From assembly GCA_946610835.1 (NCBI GenBank), contig CAMOCU010000022.1:1-9108 (forward strand): 9,108 nt of DNA, read 5' to 3'. Every line of letters starts with the position of its first letter. Position 1 is the first letter of the stretch. The stretch comes from an uncultured Clostridia bacterium (GTDB lineage Bacteria > Bacillota > Clostridia > Oscillospirales > Acutalibacteraceae). The translations under genes and the position numbers were made by a program. Under the pieces are notes generated by a model that was given only the letters and a program-made list of their open reading frames with translations, had not been told where the DNA came from and searched no databases. Shown piece after piece: positions 1-5,515 of the stretch.

Positions 1-80
1 TTGTGTGATATGACGGAAAAAGATCCGCTCCGTCACGCGCATCGGATTTATTCAGCGTTTCCTTAATCAGCGTATCAGGA
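1..80 (-). other. Window edge downstream of the kinase gene; possible start of another minus-strand gene
   Basis: This short stretch follows the stop codon of the minus-strand kinase gene. I see no hairpin plus U-tract, so transcription may run through it. On the minus strand an ATG at 42-40 opens a frame that stays open to the edge for 14 codons (MRVTERIFFRHITQ). The nearest purine-rich stretch (AAGGAA) is about 16 bases upstream, which is too far for a good ribosome binding site. The plus strand has a 21-codon open frame from the edge that ends in TAA at 64-66. This could instead be the tail of a convergent gene. Too little is visible to decide. Confidence 0.2.
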
Positions 81-632
81 TTATTTGGTCAGTTCTGCAT
101 AGAAATTGTCGATGGCCGCATAGAAATCCTCCACGCCGCCGTCGTTTTTGATGACGTAATTGGCCATTTTCTCGCTCTCGGAGGTGTGGAACTGGCGTTC
201 CTCACCCTCGTCGAATTCGCGCAGTTTTTCCACGCTCTTGCCGTCTCTTTCGGAGCCGCGTGCAAGCATTCTCTGGTAGCGAACCTCATCGTCGGAAATG
301 ACGATGTCCACCAGAACGAAATCCTTGCCGAAAGCTTCCTTAAAGAACAGAACGTCGGACAGCGGGCGGATGCCGGAAACGAGATAGATCGGTGCGCCGG
401 ATTCTTTGATCTTCTTGACGATCTGATCCGGGAAAAACGTCTGGCCGTAAGCGTCCATGTATTTCTTGGATGTTGCGTGCAGATTTTCACGCGTCAGTTC
501 CAAACCGTCCTTGGCGGCCAGTTCGCGCACGACGTCGCCGATGGAAACCATGGGCAGGTTGTATTTCTTTGCAATATACTCCAGGAAGAAATCCTTGCCT
601 GTGCCGTTCTTGCCGACTGCTGCTAATACCAT
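81..632 (-). CDS. P-loop nucleotide kinase, dephospho-CoA-kinase/NMP-kinase-like
   Basis: This is a 183-residue soluble protein of the small P-loop kinase class. The Walker A loop is GKNGTGKD at residues 7-14, where Asp replaces the usual Ser/Thr after GK. GKD loops are known in some deoxynucleotide monophosphate and phosphomevalonate kinases. The segment IGDVVRELA (31-39) sits where NMP kinases bind their acceptor. VSGIRPLSDV (85-94) fits the strand carrying the second conserved Arg. An Arg-rich stretch RYQRMLARGSERDG (118-131) resembles a lid. ANYVIKNDGG (157-166) is typical near the C-terminus of CoaE-like and archaeal UPF0200 proteins. The start is set by GGAGGT at 647-642, nine bases before ATG, and by a consensus promoter upstream. 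The substrate cannot be read from sequence: dephospho-CoA, a nucleotide or another small phosphoacceptor are all possible. The gene is divergent from a phosphopantetheinyl transferase, which uses CoA. Confidence 0.85.
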   Translation of the reverse strand: MVLAAVGKNGTGKDFFLEYIAKKYNLPMVSIGDVVRELAAKDGLELTRENLHATSKKYMDAYGQTFFPDQIVKKIKESGAPIYLVSGIRPLSDVLFFKEAFGKDFVLVDIVISDDEVRYQRMLARGSERDGKSVEKLREFDEGEERQFHTSESEKMANYVIKNDGGVEDFYAAIDNFYAELTK

Positions 633-685
633 AAATCAATTACCTCCGCATATTTCGGGTAACGAAACAATTCGCTCCGACAGAT

Positions 686-714
686 AGTGTACCAGAAAAA
701 AGCGGATTTGTCAA
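686..714 (-). promoter_or_regulatory. Sigma-A-type promoter for the P-loop kinase gene
   Basis: On the minus strand a perfect -35 box TTGACA (714-709) is separated by 17 bases from a -10 box TACACT (691-686). Transcription would start near 679-680, leaving a leader of about 47 bases before the ATG at 632. The leader holds a small hairpin, TTTCG/CGAAA at 653-657 and 663-667 in plus-strand coordinates, and then the GGAGGT ribosome binding site. I found no equally good plus-strand promoter for the phosphopantetheinyl transferase in this spacer. Confidence 0.75.
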
Positions 715-729
715 CGCAGGTGAAAAAGA

Positions 730-1314
730 ATGGATGTACGGATTTTTGCGCTGCCGCTGCCGGACGGCCTTCCGGAGCAGGCAGGCACGGCGCTGTGTCC
801 GGCGGCGGACAGCGAAAAACGCGGGCGCTACGGTGCAGACCCTGCGTCGCAGGGCGCTGCGCTGTCCTTGGCGGCGCAGGTGCTTTTGCGGTATGCCGCC
901 GCACAGACGACCGGACGCGCGATGTCGCAGATCCGCGTGACCTATCTGCCGGACGGGCGGCCATCGCTGCCCGGAACCGGCCTTTTTTGCTCGCTCAGTC
1001 ATACCCCCGGGCTGTGTGTGTGCGCGCTGTCCGCGCATCCTGTCGGAATCGACGCGGAACGTGTTCGTCATCCTTTTCCGCGCGGCGCGGCGCGGCGGGT
1101 GTTCACTGCCCGGGAGTTTGCCGATGCGCACTGCAAAGCCGATCCGGATGCGGCCTGTACGGAATTATGGACACGCCGCGAGAGTTTTGTCAAGCTCACG
1201 GGCGACGGGTTAAAAAGCATCCGCTTGCCGATTCCGTCCAATGTGCGCATCCAAAGCATGGTTCTGCAGGAAGAATTTTCTGTCAGTATTGCCGTGTTTA
1301 CAGATTGGAAATAA
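730..1314 (+). CDS. 4'-phosphopantetheinyl transferase, Sfp/AcpT superfamily
   Basis: This enzyme would move the 4'-phosphopantetheine arm of CoA onto a serine of an acyl or peptidyl carrier protein in the cytoplasm. The 194-residue protein carries the family motifs in order. GRPSL (76-80) corresponds to the GKP motif, and SLSH (88-91) is the substrate-binding SHS-like motif. GIDAE (106-110) contains the metal-binding acids of GxDxE. W147-RRE-SFV-K155 is the WxxKExxxK helix, with Glu151 the third metal ligand and Arg150 in place of Lys. The length is slightly below that of Sfp (about 225), with a short N-terminal half. The ribosome binding site is AGGTGA at 718-723, seven bases before ATG. 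No carrier protein or synthase is visible nearby, so its target is unknown. The gene is GC- and Arg-rich compared with the lipoproteins downstream. Family assignment is firm; the specific partner is not. Confidence 0.9.
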   Translation: MDVRIFALPLPDGLPEQAGTALCPAADSEKRGRYGADPASQGAALSLAAQVLLRYAAAQTTGRAMSQIRVTYLPDGRPSLPGTGLFCSLSHTPGLCVCALSAHPVGIDAERVRHPFPRGAARRVFTAREFADAHCKADPDAACTELWTRRESFVKLTGDGLKSIRLPIPSNVRIQSMVLQEEFSVSIAVFTDWK

Positions 1315-1336
1315 AAAAGTTACGCTTAATTTTTTT
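1313..1336 (+). terminator. Weak AU-only hairpin after the phosphopantetheinyl transferase gene
   Basis: Directly at the stop codon a ten-pair stem can form: the A-run plus GTTA (1313-1322) pairs with TAA plus a T-run (1327-1336) around the loop CGCT. It contains no G-C pair and the T-run is itself the 3' arm, so as an intrinsic terminator it would be weak. It separates the transferase gene from the lipoprotein promoter. Confidence 0.3.
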
Positions 1337-1354
1337 CCTGTTTTCAAAAAGCGG

Positions 1355-1384
1355 TTGAAATGCATGCGCCGTTTATGGTAATAT
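1355..1384 (+). promoter_or_regulatory. Promoter of the lipoprotein operon, extended -10 type
   Basis: A -35 box TTGAAA (1355-1360), an 18-base spacer and a -10 box TAATAT (1379-1384) preceded by TGG (1376-1378, an extended -10) predict a start near 1391. The leader before the first lipoprotein would be about 82 bases. A perfect 7-bp inverted repeat, CGTTTAT (1370-1376) and ATAAACG (1383-1389), brackets the -10 box and could be an operator. It has no U-tract and is unlikely to be a terminator. Confidence 0.6.
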
Positions 1385-1431
1385 AAACGCGGAACATTGG
1401 CTTGTACCGTGCGCATGGTTTTGCCGGGACA

Positions 1432-1455
1432 CGGTATACTATACATCGTATACCG
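1432..1455 (+). promoter_or_regulatory. Perfect 8-bp inverted repeat in the lipoprotein operon leader
   Basis: CGGTATAC (1432-1439) and GTATACCG (1448-1455) are exact reverse complements separated by eight bases. The repeat ends two bases before the ribosome binding site GAAAGGAG (1458-1465) and 17 bases before the start codon at 1473. As DNA it has the size and symmetry of a dimeric repressor operator just downstream of the promoter. As RNA it would form a hairpin next to the ribosome binding site. Part of the symmetry comes from the self-complementary GTATAC present in both arms. Confidence 0.5.
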
Positions 1456-1472
1456 CAGAAAGGAGTTTTGGC

Positions 1473-2252
1473 ATGCACGGAAAACAAGGACTTTGTATCG
1501 CCGCGGCGGTTCTGTTTTTTGCGCTTTCTGCCTGCGGGCAGGACGGCACGGCCGGACAGCCGCAAACCACGCAGACTGCCCCGGCGCAGACGACCGCGCA
1601 GCGGCAGGCGCAGGCAGATATGGCTTCGCCCGACGTAAAGCAGACAGACGCGGCACTGCCGGATGAAACACAAACGACCGCACCACAGACCACAGCCGTT
1701 TTGACGCAGGCGGACATCGGCCCGCTGTTTGGTCAATATGTGCGCGACAGGGTCGCAGACGGCGTGTACACAATGCGCAGCAAACAGTCCGGACTGACGC
1801 TGATCACAACTTTTTCCGGCGAGGATTCAGTGCTGGAAAGCGATGCGGCAGGACTTTTGCGTCTGACGCTGATCCATAAGGACGGACACTATTTTATGGT
1901 GTGCGGCAGCACGCAGAAATACGTGGAGCTGAGTGCAGAGGAATACGAAAAACAGGCGGGCGAGACGCTGAAGAAATCCTCGCTGCACCTGGAGAATATG
2001 CATTTGAAACAGACGGGCGAGCAAACCGTCGGCGGCAAAAAATACAGCACAGAGATCTACGATGAAGGAGATCTGGGGACGGTGACGTATTATTTTGACG
2101 ACAGCGGCCTGCGGCGTTCGAGTGTGGACAGGAACGGAACGGTCACGGAGATCGACACCATGGAGGTTCTGGACGAGGCGGATCCCGCGGCATTTGAAAT
2201 TCCGCAGGGGTACACGCGCATCACAGACCCGTCCCAGCTGTTTACTCCCTGA
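1473..2252 (+). CDS. Secreted lipoprotein 1 with Thr/Gln-rich linker and beta-rich C-terminal domain
   Basis: This 259-residue protein begins with a lipoprotein signal peptide (1-20) ending in the lipobox LSAC, so Cys21 would be lipidated and the protein anchored outside the membrane. Residues 22-80 are a low-complexity linker rich in Thr, Gln, Ala and Asp (TTQTAPAQTTAQ). The folded part starts near residue 85. It contains DGVYTMR (96-102), HYFMV (139-143), GTVTYYFDDSGLRRSSV (202-218) and FEIPQGY (241-247). The two following lipoproteins repeat this order of motifs, which suggests a shared LolA/LppX-like antiparallel sheet; that fold is an inference. The start is fixed by GAAAGGAG seven bases upstream. 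I do not recognise a named family or a ligand. It is the first gene of the lipoprotein operon, behind the promoter at 1355-1384. Confidence 0.85.
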   Translation: MHGKQGLCIAAAVLFFALSACGQDGTAGQPQTTQTAPAQTTAQRQAQADMASPDVKQTDAALPDETQTTAPQTTAVLTQADIGPLFGQYVRDRVADGVYTMRSKQSGLTLITTFSGEDSVLESDAAGLLRLTLIHKDGHYFMVCGSTQKYVELSAEEYEKQAGETLKKSSLHLENMHLKQTGEQTVGGKKYSTEIYDEGDLGTVTYYFDDSGLRRSSVDRNGTVTEIDTMEVLDEADPAAFEIPQGYTRITDPSQLFTP

Positions 2253-2350
2253 TGAAACGAACATGATGTGAAAAAATAAAGAAAGGCGGCAGCATCGGAA
2301 GACCGCGGCCGGGAGGGCGGCGCAGCGGTCGATCCCATGCAAAAAAGAGT
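2253..2350 (+). other. GC-rich leader between lipoproteins 1 and 2, with hairpin and mini-ORF
   Basis: The 98-base gap contains no convincing promoter or terminator, so the two lipoproteins are probably cotranscribed. A stem can form between GACCGC (2301-2306) and GCGGTC (2325-2330), extended by ATC/GAT across a small bulge. A five-codon frame (MQKRV) runs from ATG at 2337 to a TGA at 2352-2354, which overlaps the ATG of lipoprotein 2 as ATGA. The purine tract GGGAGG (2311-2316) is 20 bases from that mini-ORF start. Lipoprotein 2 itself has only AAGAG almost touching its ATG. A coupled or structured start is possible but unproven. Confidence 0.3.
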
Positions 2351-3334
2351 ATGAAAAAGATGATTGCGATTCTTTCCGTCGCGGCGCTGCTTTGTGCGAG
2401 CGCCTGCGGAAAACAAGCGGCACAATCGGAGACAACGTCTGAACTTCAGACGACACAGCCTGTTACCCAGGCAAACATTGAGGATGATCTTGCGCTTCCC
2501 GGCGTAAACGAGAGCGGCTCCACCACCGCGCCGGTCGTGGTGCAGTCCACAGCGGCTCCGGCGGTACCTGCGGCGGTTCAGCAAGCGCCGATTATGAATG
2601 TGATCGCGGATGTTCAGGCTGCGCCGCCTGCAACCCAGCCGCCTGCGACCCAGCCGCCGCAGACGGAAGCGGCCGCAGAATCTGATACACCGGACGCGCC
2701 CGAAGCGCCTGACGTAACGACCACGACTGCTCCGACAACCACACAGGCGGCCAAATCGTCGCCCGATCTGCTCAACAACAGCGTACTTGCGCCGATCAAC
2801 AGCGGCACGTACACGATGAGCGTCAGCGGTTTTACAAAGGACAAAAGCCCGGACGACAAGCTCATTAAAGTGTCGCAGGGCGGCAATACCGGATACAGAT
2901 TCGCCGTGCCGGGCGTCCATTTTGATTACAGAGTGTTTTCCGACGGCGGCAAGTATTACATGGCGGACAACAACATCTATTGTGAGTTGACCAAAGCGCA
3001 GTACGATGCGGTATGCGGCGATTTGAAAAACGGTTTTATCCAGTTCAATGCGCTGCAGTATCAGAACACGGACGAAACACGCGAGGGCTTTACCAAATAC
3101 ACGCGCGAACATTTTACTGCCGGCAACGCAGATGTGACGCTTTGGTACAAGAACGGGGCGCTGGCCAAGGCAGAGATGAAGGCGGGCGACGTGCAGGATA
3201 CGCTTCCCATGTCGGTAAGCGGTTCGGCAGATTCCGGATTTTTTAAGCTCGGCGAACAATTGCAGCCGTCCACATACGAAAACATGAAGGCCTATGCAGA
3301 TTTTGCAAACATGTTCTTCGGCGCCCAGTCGTGA
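2351..3334 (+). CDS. Secreted lipoprotein 2 with long Pro/Thr linker and beta-rich C-terminal domain
   Basis: This is a 327-residue lipoprotein. The signal peptide MKKMIAILSVAALLCASAC ends at the lipid-modified Cys19, with ASAC as a somewhat atypical lipobox. Residues 20-137 form a long extracellular linker rich in Thr, Pro, Ala and Gln, including two copies of PPATQ (92-101) encoded by two 15-base units. The C-terminal domain repeats the motif order of lipoproteins 1 and 3: SGTYTM (151-156), KYYMADNNIYCELT (201-214), VTLWYKNGALAKAEM (262-276) and FFKLGEQL (297-304). Two cysteines in the domain (Cys211, Cys222) could form a disulfide. The start is uncertain: ATG at 2351 has almost no spacing from AAGAG, while ATG at 2360 (residue 4) would have about ten bases. 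Function unknown; cell-surface or cargo-binding roles are guesses. Confidence 0.83.
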   Translation: MKKMIAILSVAALLCASACGKQAAQSETTSELQTTQPVTQANIEDDLALPGVNESGSTTAPVVVQSTAAPAVPAAVQQAPIMNVIADVQAAPPATQPPATQPPQTEAAAESDTPDAPEAPDVTTTTAPTTTQAAKSSPDLLNNSVLAPINSGTYTMSVSGFTKDKSPDDKLIKVSQGGNTGYRFAVPGVHFDYRVFSDGGKYYMADNNIYCELTKAQYDAVCGDLKNGFIQFNALQYQNTDETREGFTKYTREHFTAGNADVTLWYKNGALAKAEMKAGDVQDTLPMSVSGSADSGFFKLGEQLQPSTYENMKAYADFANMFFGAQS

Positions 3335-3358
3335 ACATGAGAAAGGAGAATACATACG

Positions 3359-4687
3359 ATGATGAAAAAATGGTTATCCACGCTTCTCGCAGTCAGTCTG
3401 GTTGCCTCCATGGCGGCTGTGCTGAATGCTTGCGGCGGCAAAGACGACAAAGACAGCACGACACAGCAAACGACAGAATCCGTGACAGAAGGTACTTCCG
3501 GCGATCTGGAGGACGTGCGTTCCTTCTTTGACGATCTGGTTCCGCTGGAGGGTGACGAGTCTTACAGCTATACCGAATTGGTGACGGACGAGCATTATGC
3601 CGAGGAGTACGAAAAGCTGACGCTCCCGCCCGCTGCGCCCCAAACACCGGCGAAAACCACAAAAGCCTCCACAACCAGGGCAGGCGCGCAGCCGGCGGCG
3701 GCTACGACTGCTGCGGAACGAGCAACAACCAAAGCGTTCCAGTTTTCCTCGCCTAAGGACAGAGCCACAACCGCGCCCCAGACCGGTGCAGCGTCCGCAG
3801 GAACAGCGGCAGGCACAACGGCGGCAGGCGGAAGAGCGGCAGGTGGAAATGCGGCAGGCGGAAATGCTGCTGCGGGGAATACTTCCGCCGCGGCATCCAC
3901 GGCAACGCAGAGCACTACCAAATCGGGATCGGACAGCACGAGCGACACGACAATCATGCATGATCCGATTTCAGATCAGAACGTTTCGTTTGGCGGCGGC
4001 ACAATCCCGGCGATTCAGGATCTGCCTCCTGTGCGGTATCTGCAAAAATATGTGATCGACATTCTGAACAGCGGTTCCTATACAGCCAAAACAGAAATGG
4101 TCAACGACGGCATCGCAGTTCCCATGACCGTGTATAAAAACGCCGACAACATGGCGTATGAGATGACGGTTTCCGACCTTATGGCGGCGACGCTGCAAAA
4201 GGAATATCCGGTGCTCGGAAAGATCACCGGCTCGTCCAAGATCGGTTTCGTTGCGCAGAACACATCTTCCTCCAACCCGAAGCTGTATCTCAATACGCCC
4301 ATGGGCTACATCGACATGCAGGATATGGCCAAAACAGAGGGCGCGGATTTTACAAGCGAAGATCTGCAATCCATGTTCAAGGAACTGAGCGGCGGCATCG
4401 GCGATATTTTCACAAAGGAATTCAACACCCTGACTTATGTCGAATCCAAGGGCTCCGGCAACTATTGGTGTGAATCCTATGTTTCGCCCGACAAAACTGT
4501 TGGTTACAGCTTCTATTTCACCAGCCGTGGTTTGTCCCGAATTGAGATTGTTGATCTTGCCACAAATCAGGTGCAGAAGATCACGGTCGAACTTTCTCCC
4601 GGCGTGACAAACAAGGACGCGTTCAAGCCCACCGGCAAAAAGATGGATATGGACGCGATCAAGAAGTTCGTTGAAGGTATTTCCTGA
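3359..4687 (+). CDS. Secreted lipoprotein 3 with Ala/Gly/Thr repeat linker and beta-rich C-terminal domain
   Basis: This 442-residue protein is the largest of the three tandem lipoproteins. The signal peptide ends in LNAC with lipid-modified Cys25. Residues 26-90 are acidic and polar. Residues 91-200 are a flexible Ala/Thr/Gly linker with AAGGN-type repeats (155-174). The C-terminal domain (about 222-442) shows SGSYTAK (238-244), KLYLNTPMGYIDM (308-320), VGYSFYFTSRGLSRIEIV (381-398) and FKPTGKK (422-428). These occur in the same order as in lipoproteins 1 and 2, with an insert between the first two motifs. AAAGGAG at 3342-3348 lies ten bases before ATG 3359; the ATG at 3362 is less well spaced. 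Only 24 bases separate it from lipoprotein 2, and its TGA overlaps the start of the dehydrogenase gene. No catalytic motif is visible and the role is unknown. Confidence 0.85.
   Translation: MMKKWLSTLLAVSLVASMAAVLNACGGKDDKDSTTQQTTESVTEGTSGDLEDVRSFFDDLVPLEGDESYSYTELVTDEHYAEEYEKLTLPPAAPQTPAKTTKASTTRAGAQPAAATTAAERATTKAFQFSSPKDRATTAPQTGAASAGTAAGTTAAGGRAAGGNAAGGNAAAGNTSAAASTATQSTTKSGSDSTSDTTIMHDPISDQNVSFGGGTIPAIQDLPPVRYLQKYVIDILNSGSYTAKTEMVNDGIAVPMTVYKNADNMAYEMTVSDLMAATLQKEYPVLGKITGSSKIGFVAQNTSSSNPKLYLNTPMGYIDMQDMAKTEGADFTSEDLQSMFKELSGGIGDIFTKEFNTLTYVESKGSGNYWCESYVSPDKTVGYSFYFTSRGLSRIEIVDLATNQVQKITVELSPGVTNKDAFKPTGKKMDMDAIKKFVEGIS
3821..3880 (+). repeat. 15-base in-frame tandem repeat in the lipoprotein 3 linker
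   Basis: Four consecutive 15-base units start at 3821, 3836, 3851 and 3866. The first three follow GCGGCAGGYGGAARW closely and the fourth is degenerate. They encode AAGGR, AAGGN, AAGGN and AAAGN. The unit length keeps the frame, so copy number can change by slippage and would only alter linker length. Confidence 0.8.
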
Positions 4688-5418
4688 TGCGAACCATTTG
4701 GATCACAGGCGCATCGGGCGGCATCGGAAACGCTGTCGCCCGTATTTTTGCGGCTGAAGGGAATCAAATTGCGCTGGGTTACTGCCGGGGCAAAGCAAAG
4801 GCGCAGGCGCTCGCGGAGGATTTGCGAAGCGCGGGTGCGGATGCGCTGGCGGTACAGGCGGATGTGTCGGACAGCGCGCAGATCGCACAGGCGTATGCAC
4901 AGATCGAGTCTGCTTTCGGCGGTGTGGATGTGCTGGTCTGCAATGCCGGCATTGCCCAGCAAAAGCTGTTTACGGACATCACAGACGATGATTGGGCGCG
5001 CATGATCGGCGTTCACGCAACCGGAACGTTTTTGTGCTGCCGCGCCGTGATTCCGCACATGGTGCGAAAAAAGCGCGGACGGATCATTACGGTATCCTCC
5101 GTCTGGGGTGTCAGCGGCGCATCGTGCGAGGTGCACTACTCCGCATCCAAGGCGGCGGTGATCGGTCTGACAAAGGCGCTGGCCAAGGAACTCGGCCCGA
5201 GCGGCATTACAGTGAATTGTATTGCGCCCGGTGTGATCGACACGCCGATGAATGCCTGCTTTGACGCGCAGACGATGGAATCCCTGCGGCAGGATACGCC
5301 GCTGATGCGGATCGGCACGCCGGAGGACGTAGCGAACGCTGTCCGTTTTTTTGCAAGCGATCAGGCCGACTTTGTAACCGGGCAGGTGCTGTGTGCCGAC
5401 GGCGGATTCATTCTTTGA
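4687..5418 (+). CDS. Short-chain dehydrogenase/reductase, FabG-like (3-oxoacyl-ACP-reductase type)
   Basis: This is a 243-residue cytoplasmic NAD(P)-dependent oxidoreductase of the classical SDR family, almost the length of E. coli FabG (244). The Rossmann nucleotide-binding motif TGASGGIG is at 7-14, NAG at 86-88, catalytic Ser138 in VSSVW, and Tyr151 with Lys155 in YSASK. PGVIDTPM (181-188) and the C-terminal GQVLCADGGF are typical of FabG. One departure is His110 (GVHATGTF) where the FabG tetrad normally has Asn. The start codon overlaps the TGA of lipoprotein 3 (TGATG at 4685-4689), and GAAGGT at 4673-4678 gives a well-spaced ribosome binding site, so translation is probably coupled. FabG-like SDRs act on many carbonyl substrates. 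Without fatty-synthesis neighbours, assignment to fatty acid synthesis is only tentative. Confidence 0.9.
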   Translation: MRTIWITGASGGIGNAVARIFAAEGNQIALGYCRGKAKAQALAEDLRSAGADALAVQADVSDSAQIAQAYAQIESAFGGVDVLVCNAGIAQQKLFTDITDDDWARMIGVHATGTFLCCRAVIPHMVRKKRGRIITVSSVWGVSGASCEVHYSASKAAVIGLTKALAKELGPSGITVNCIAPGVIDTPMNACFDAQTMESLRQDTPLMRIGTPEDVANAVRFFASDQADFVTGQVLCADGGFIL

Positions 5419-5446
5419 AGAAAGAAACTAATTTGTCTAAAAAATT

Positions 5447-5466
5447 GTTGCATTTGCAGCTTTTTT
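5447..5466 (+). terminator. Small hairpin with six-T tract after the dehydrogenase gene
   Basis: GTTGC (5447-5451) and GCAGC (5456-5460) form a five-pair stem, one pair a wobble, with loop ATTT. Six T residues follow at 5461-5466. It lies 29 bases after the dehydrogenase stop, where the lipoprotein operon would end. The stem is short, so termination may be partial. The -35 box of the next promoter lies inside it. Confidence 0.45.
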
Positions 5467-5476
5467 ATGTTAAAAT
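5448..5476 (+). promoter_or_regulatory. Promoter of the zinc-ribbon membrane protein gene, extended -10 type
   Basis: TTGCAT (5448-5453), a 17-base spacer and TAAAAT (5471-5476) preceded by TGT (5468-5470) match an extended -10 sigma-A promoter. Transcription would start near 5483, about 33 bases before the start codon at 5516. The upstream A/T-rich stretch could act as an UP-like element. The promoter shares bases with the terminator hairpin of the preceding operon. Confidence 0.65.
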
Positions 5477-5515
5477 TGTTTATATAAACTTCGTATCTTC
5501 TGGGAGGAATCAAAT

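Noticed and set aside
687..1358. Plus-strand open frame of 223 codons overlapping the phosphopantetheinyl transferase
   Set aside because: It is in another frame, with no ribosome binding site, an Arg/Cys-rich product and no motifs. The 730-1314 frame has all the transferase motifs.
1370..1389. Inverted repeat CGTTTAT/ATAAACG as an intrinsic terminator
   Set aside because: It is AT-rich with no following T-run, and it overlaps a good -10 box, so an operator or chance symmetry is more likely.
1210..1773. Minus-strand open frame of 187 codons across the lipoprotein promoter region
   Set aside because: Arg/Pro/Cys-rich composition typical of a GC-rich shadow frame. It would overlap the transferase, the promoter and lipoprotein 1.
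2090..3355. Long minus-strand open frame of 421 codons opposite lipoprotein 2
   Set aside because: It is Arg/Cys/His/Leu-rich with low-complexity runs that mirror the Thr/Ala-rich plus-strand codons. It has no recognisable domain, and the plus strand carries a clear lipoprotein signal peptide and operon context.
3821..3880. Short tandem units as a possible CRISPR array
   Set aside because: Units are 15 bases with no spacers, are in frame and encode a protein linker.
3374..3961. Minus-strand open frame opposite the lipoprotein 3 linker
   Set aside because: Composition dominated by Arg, Gly, Cys and Ser, a reflection of the repeat-rich linker on the plus strand. No start signal.
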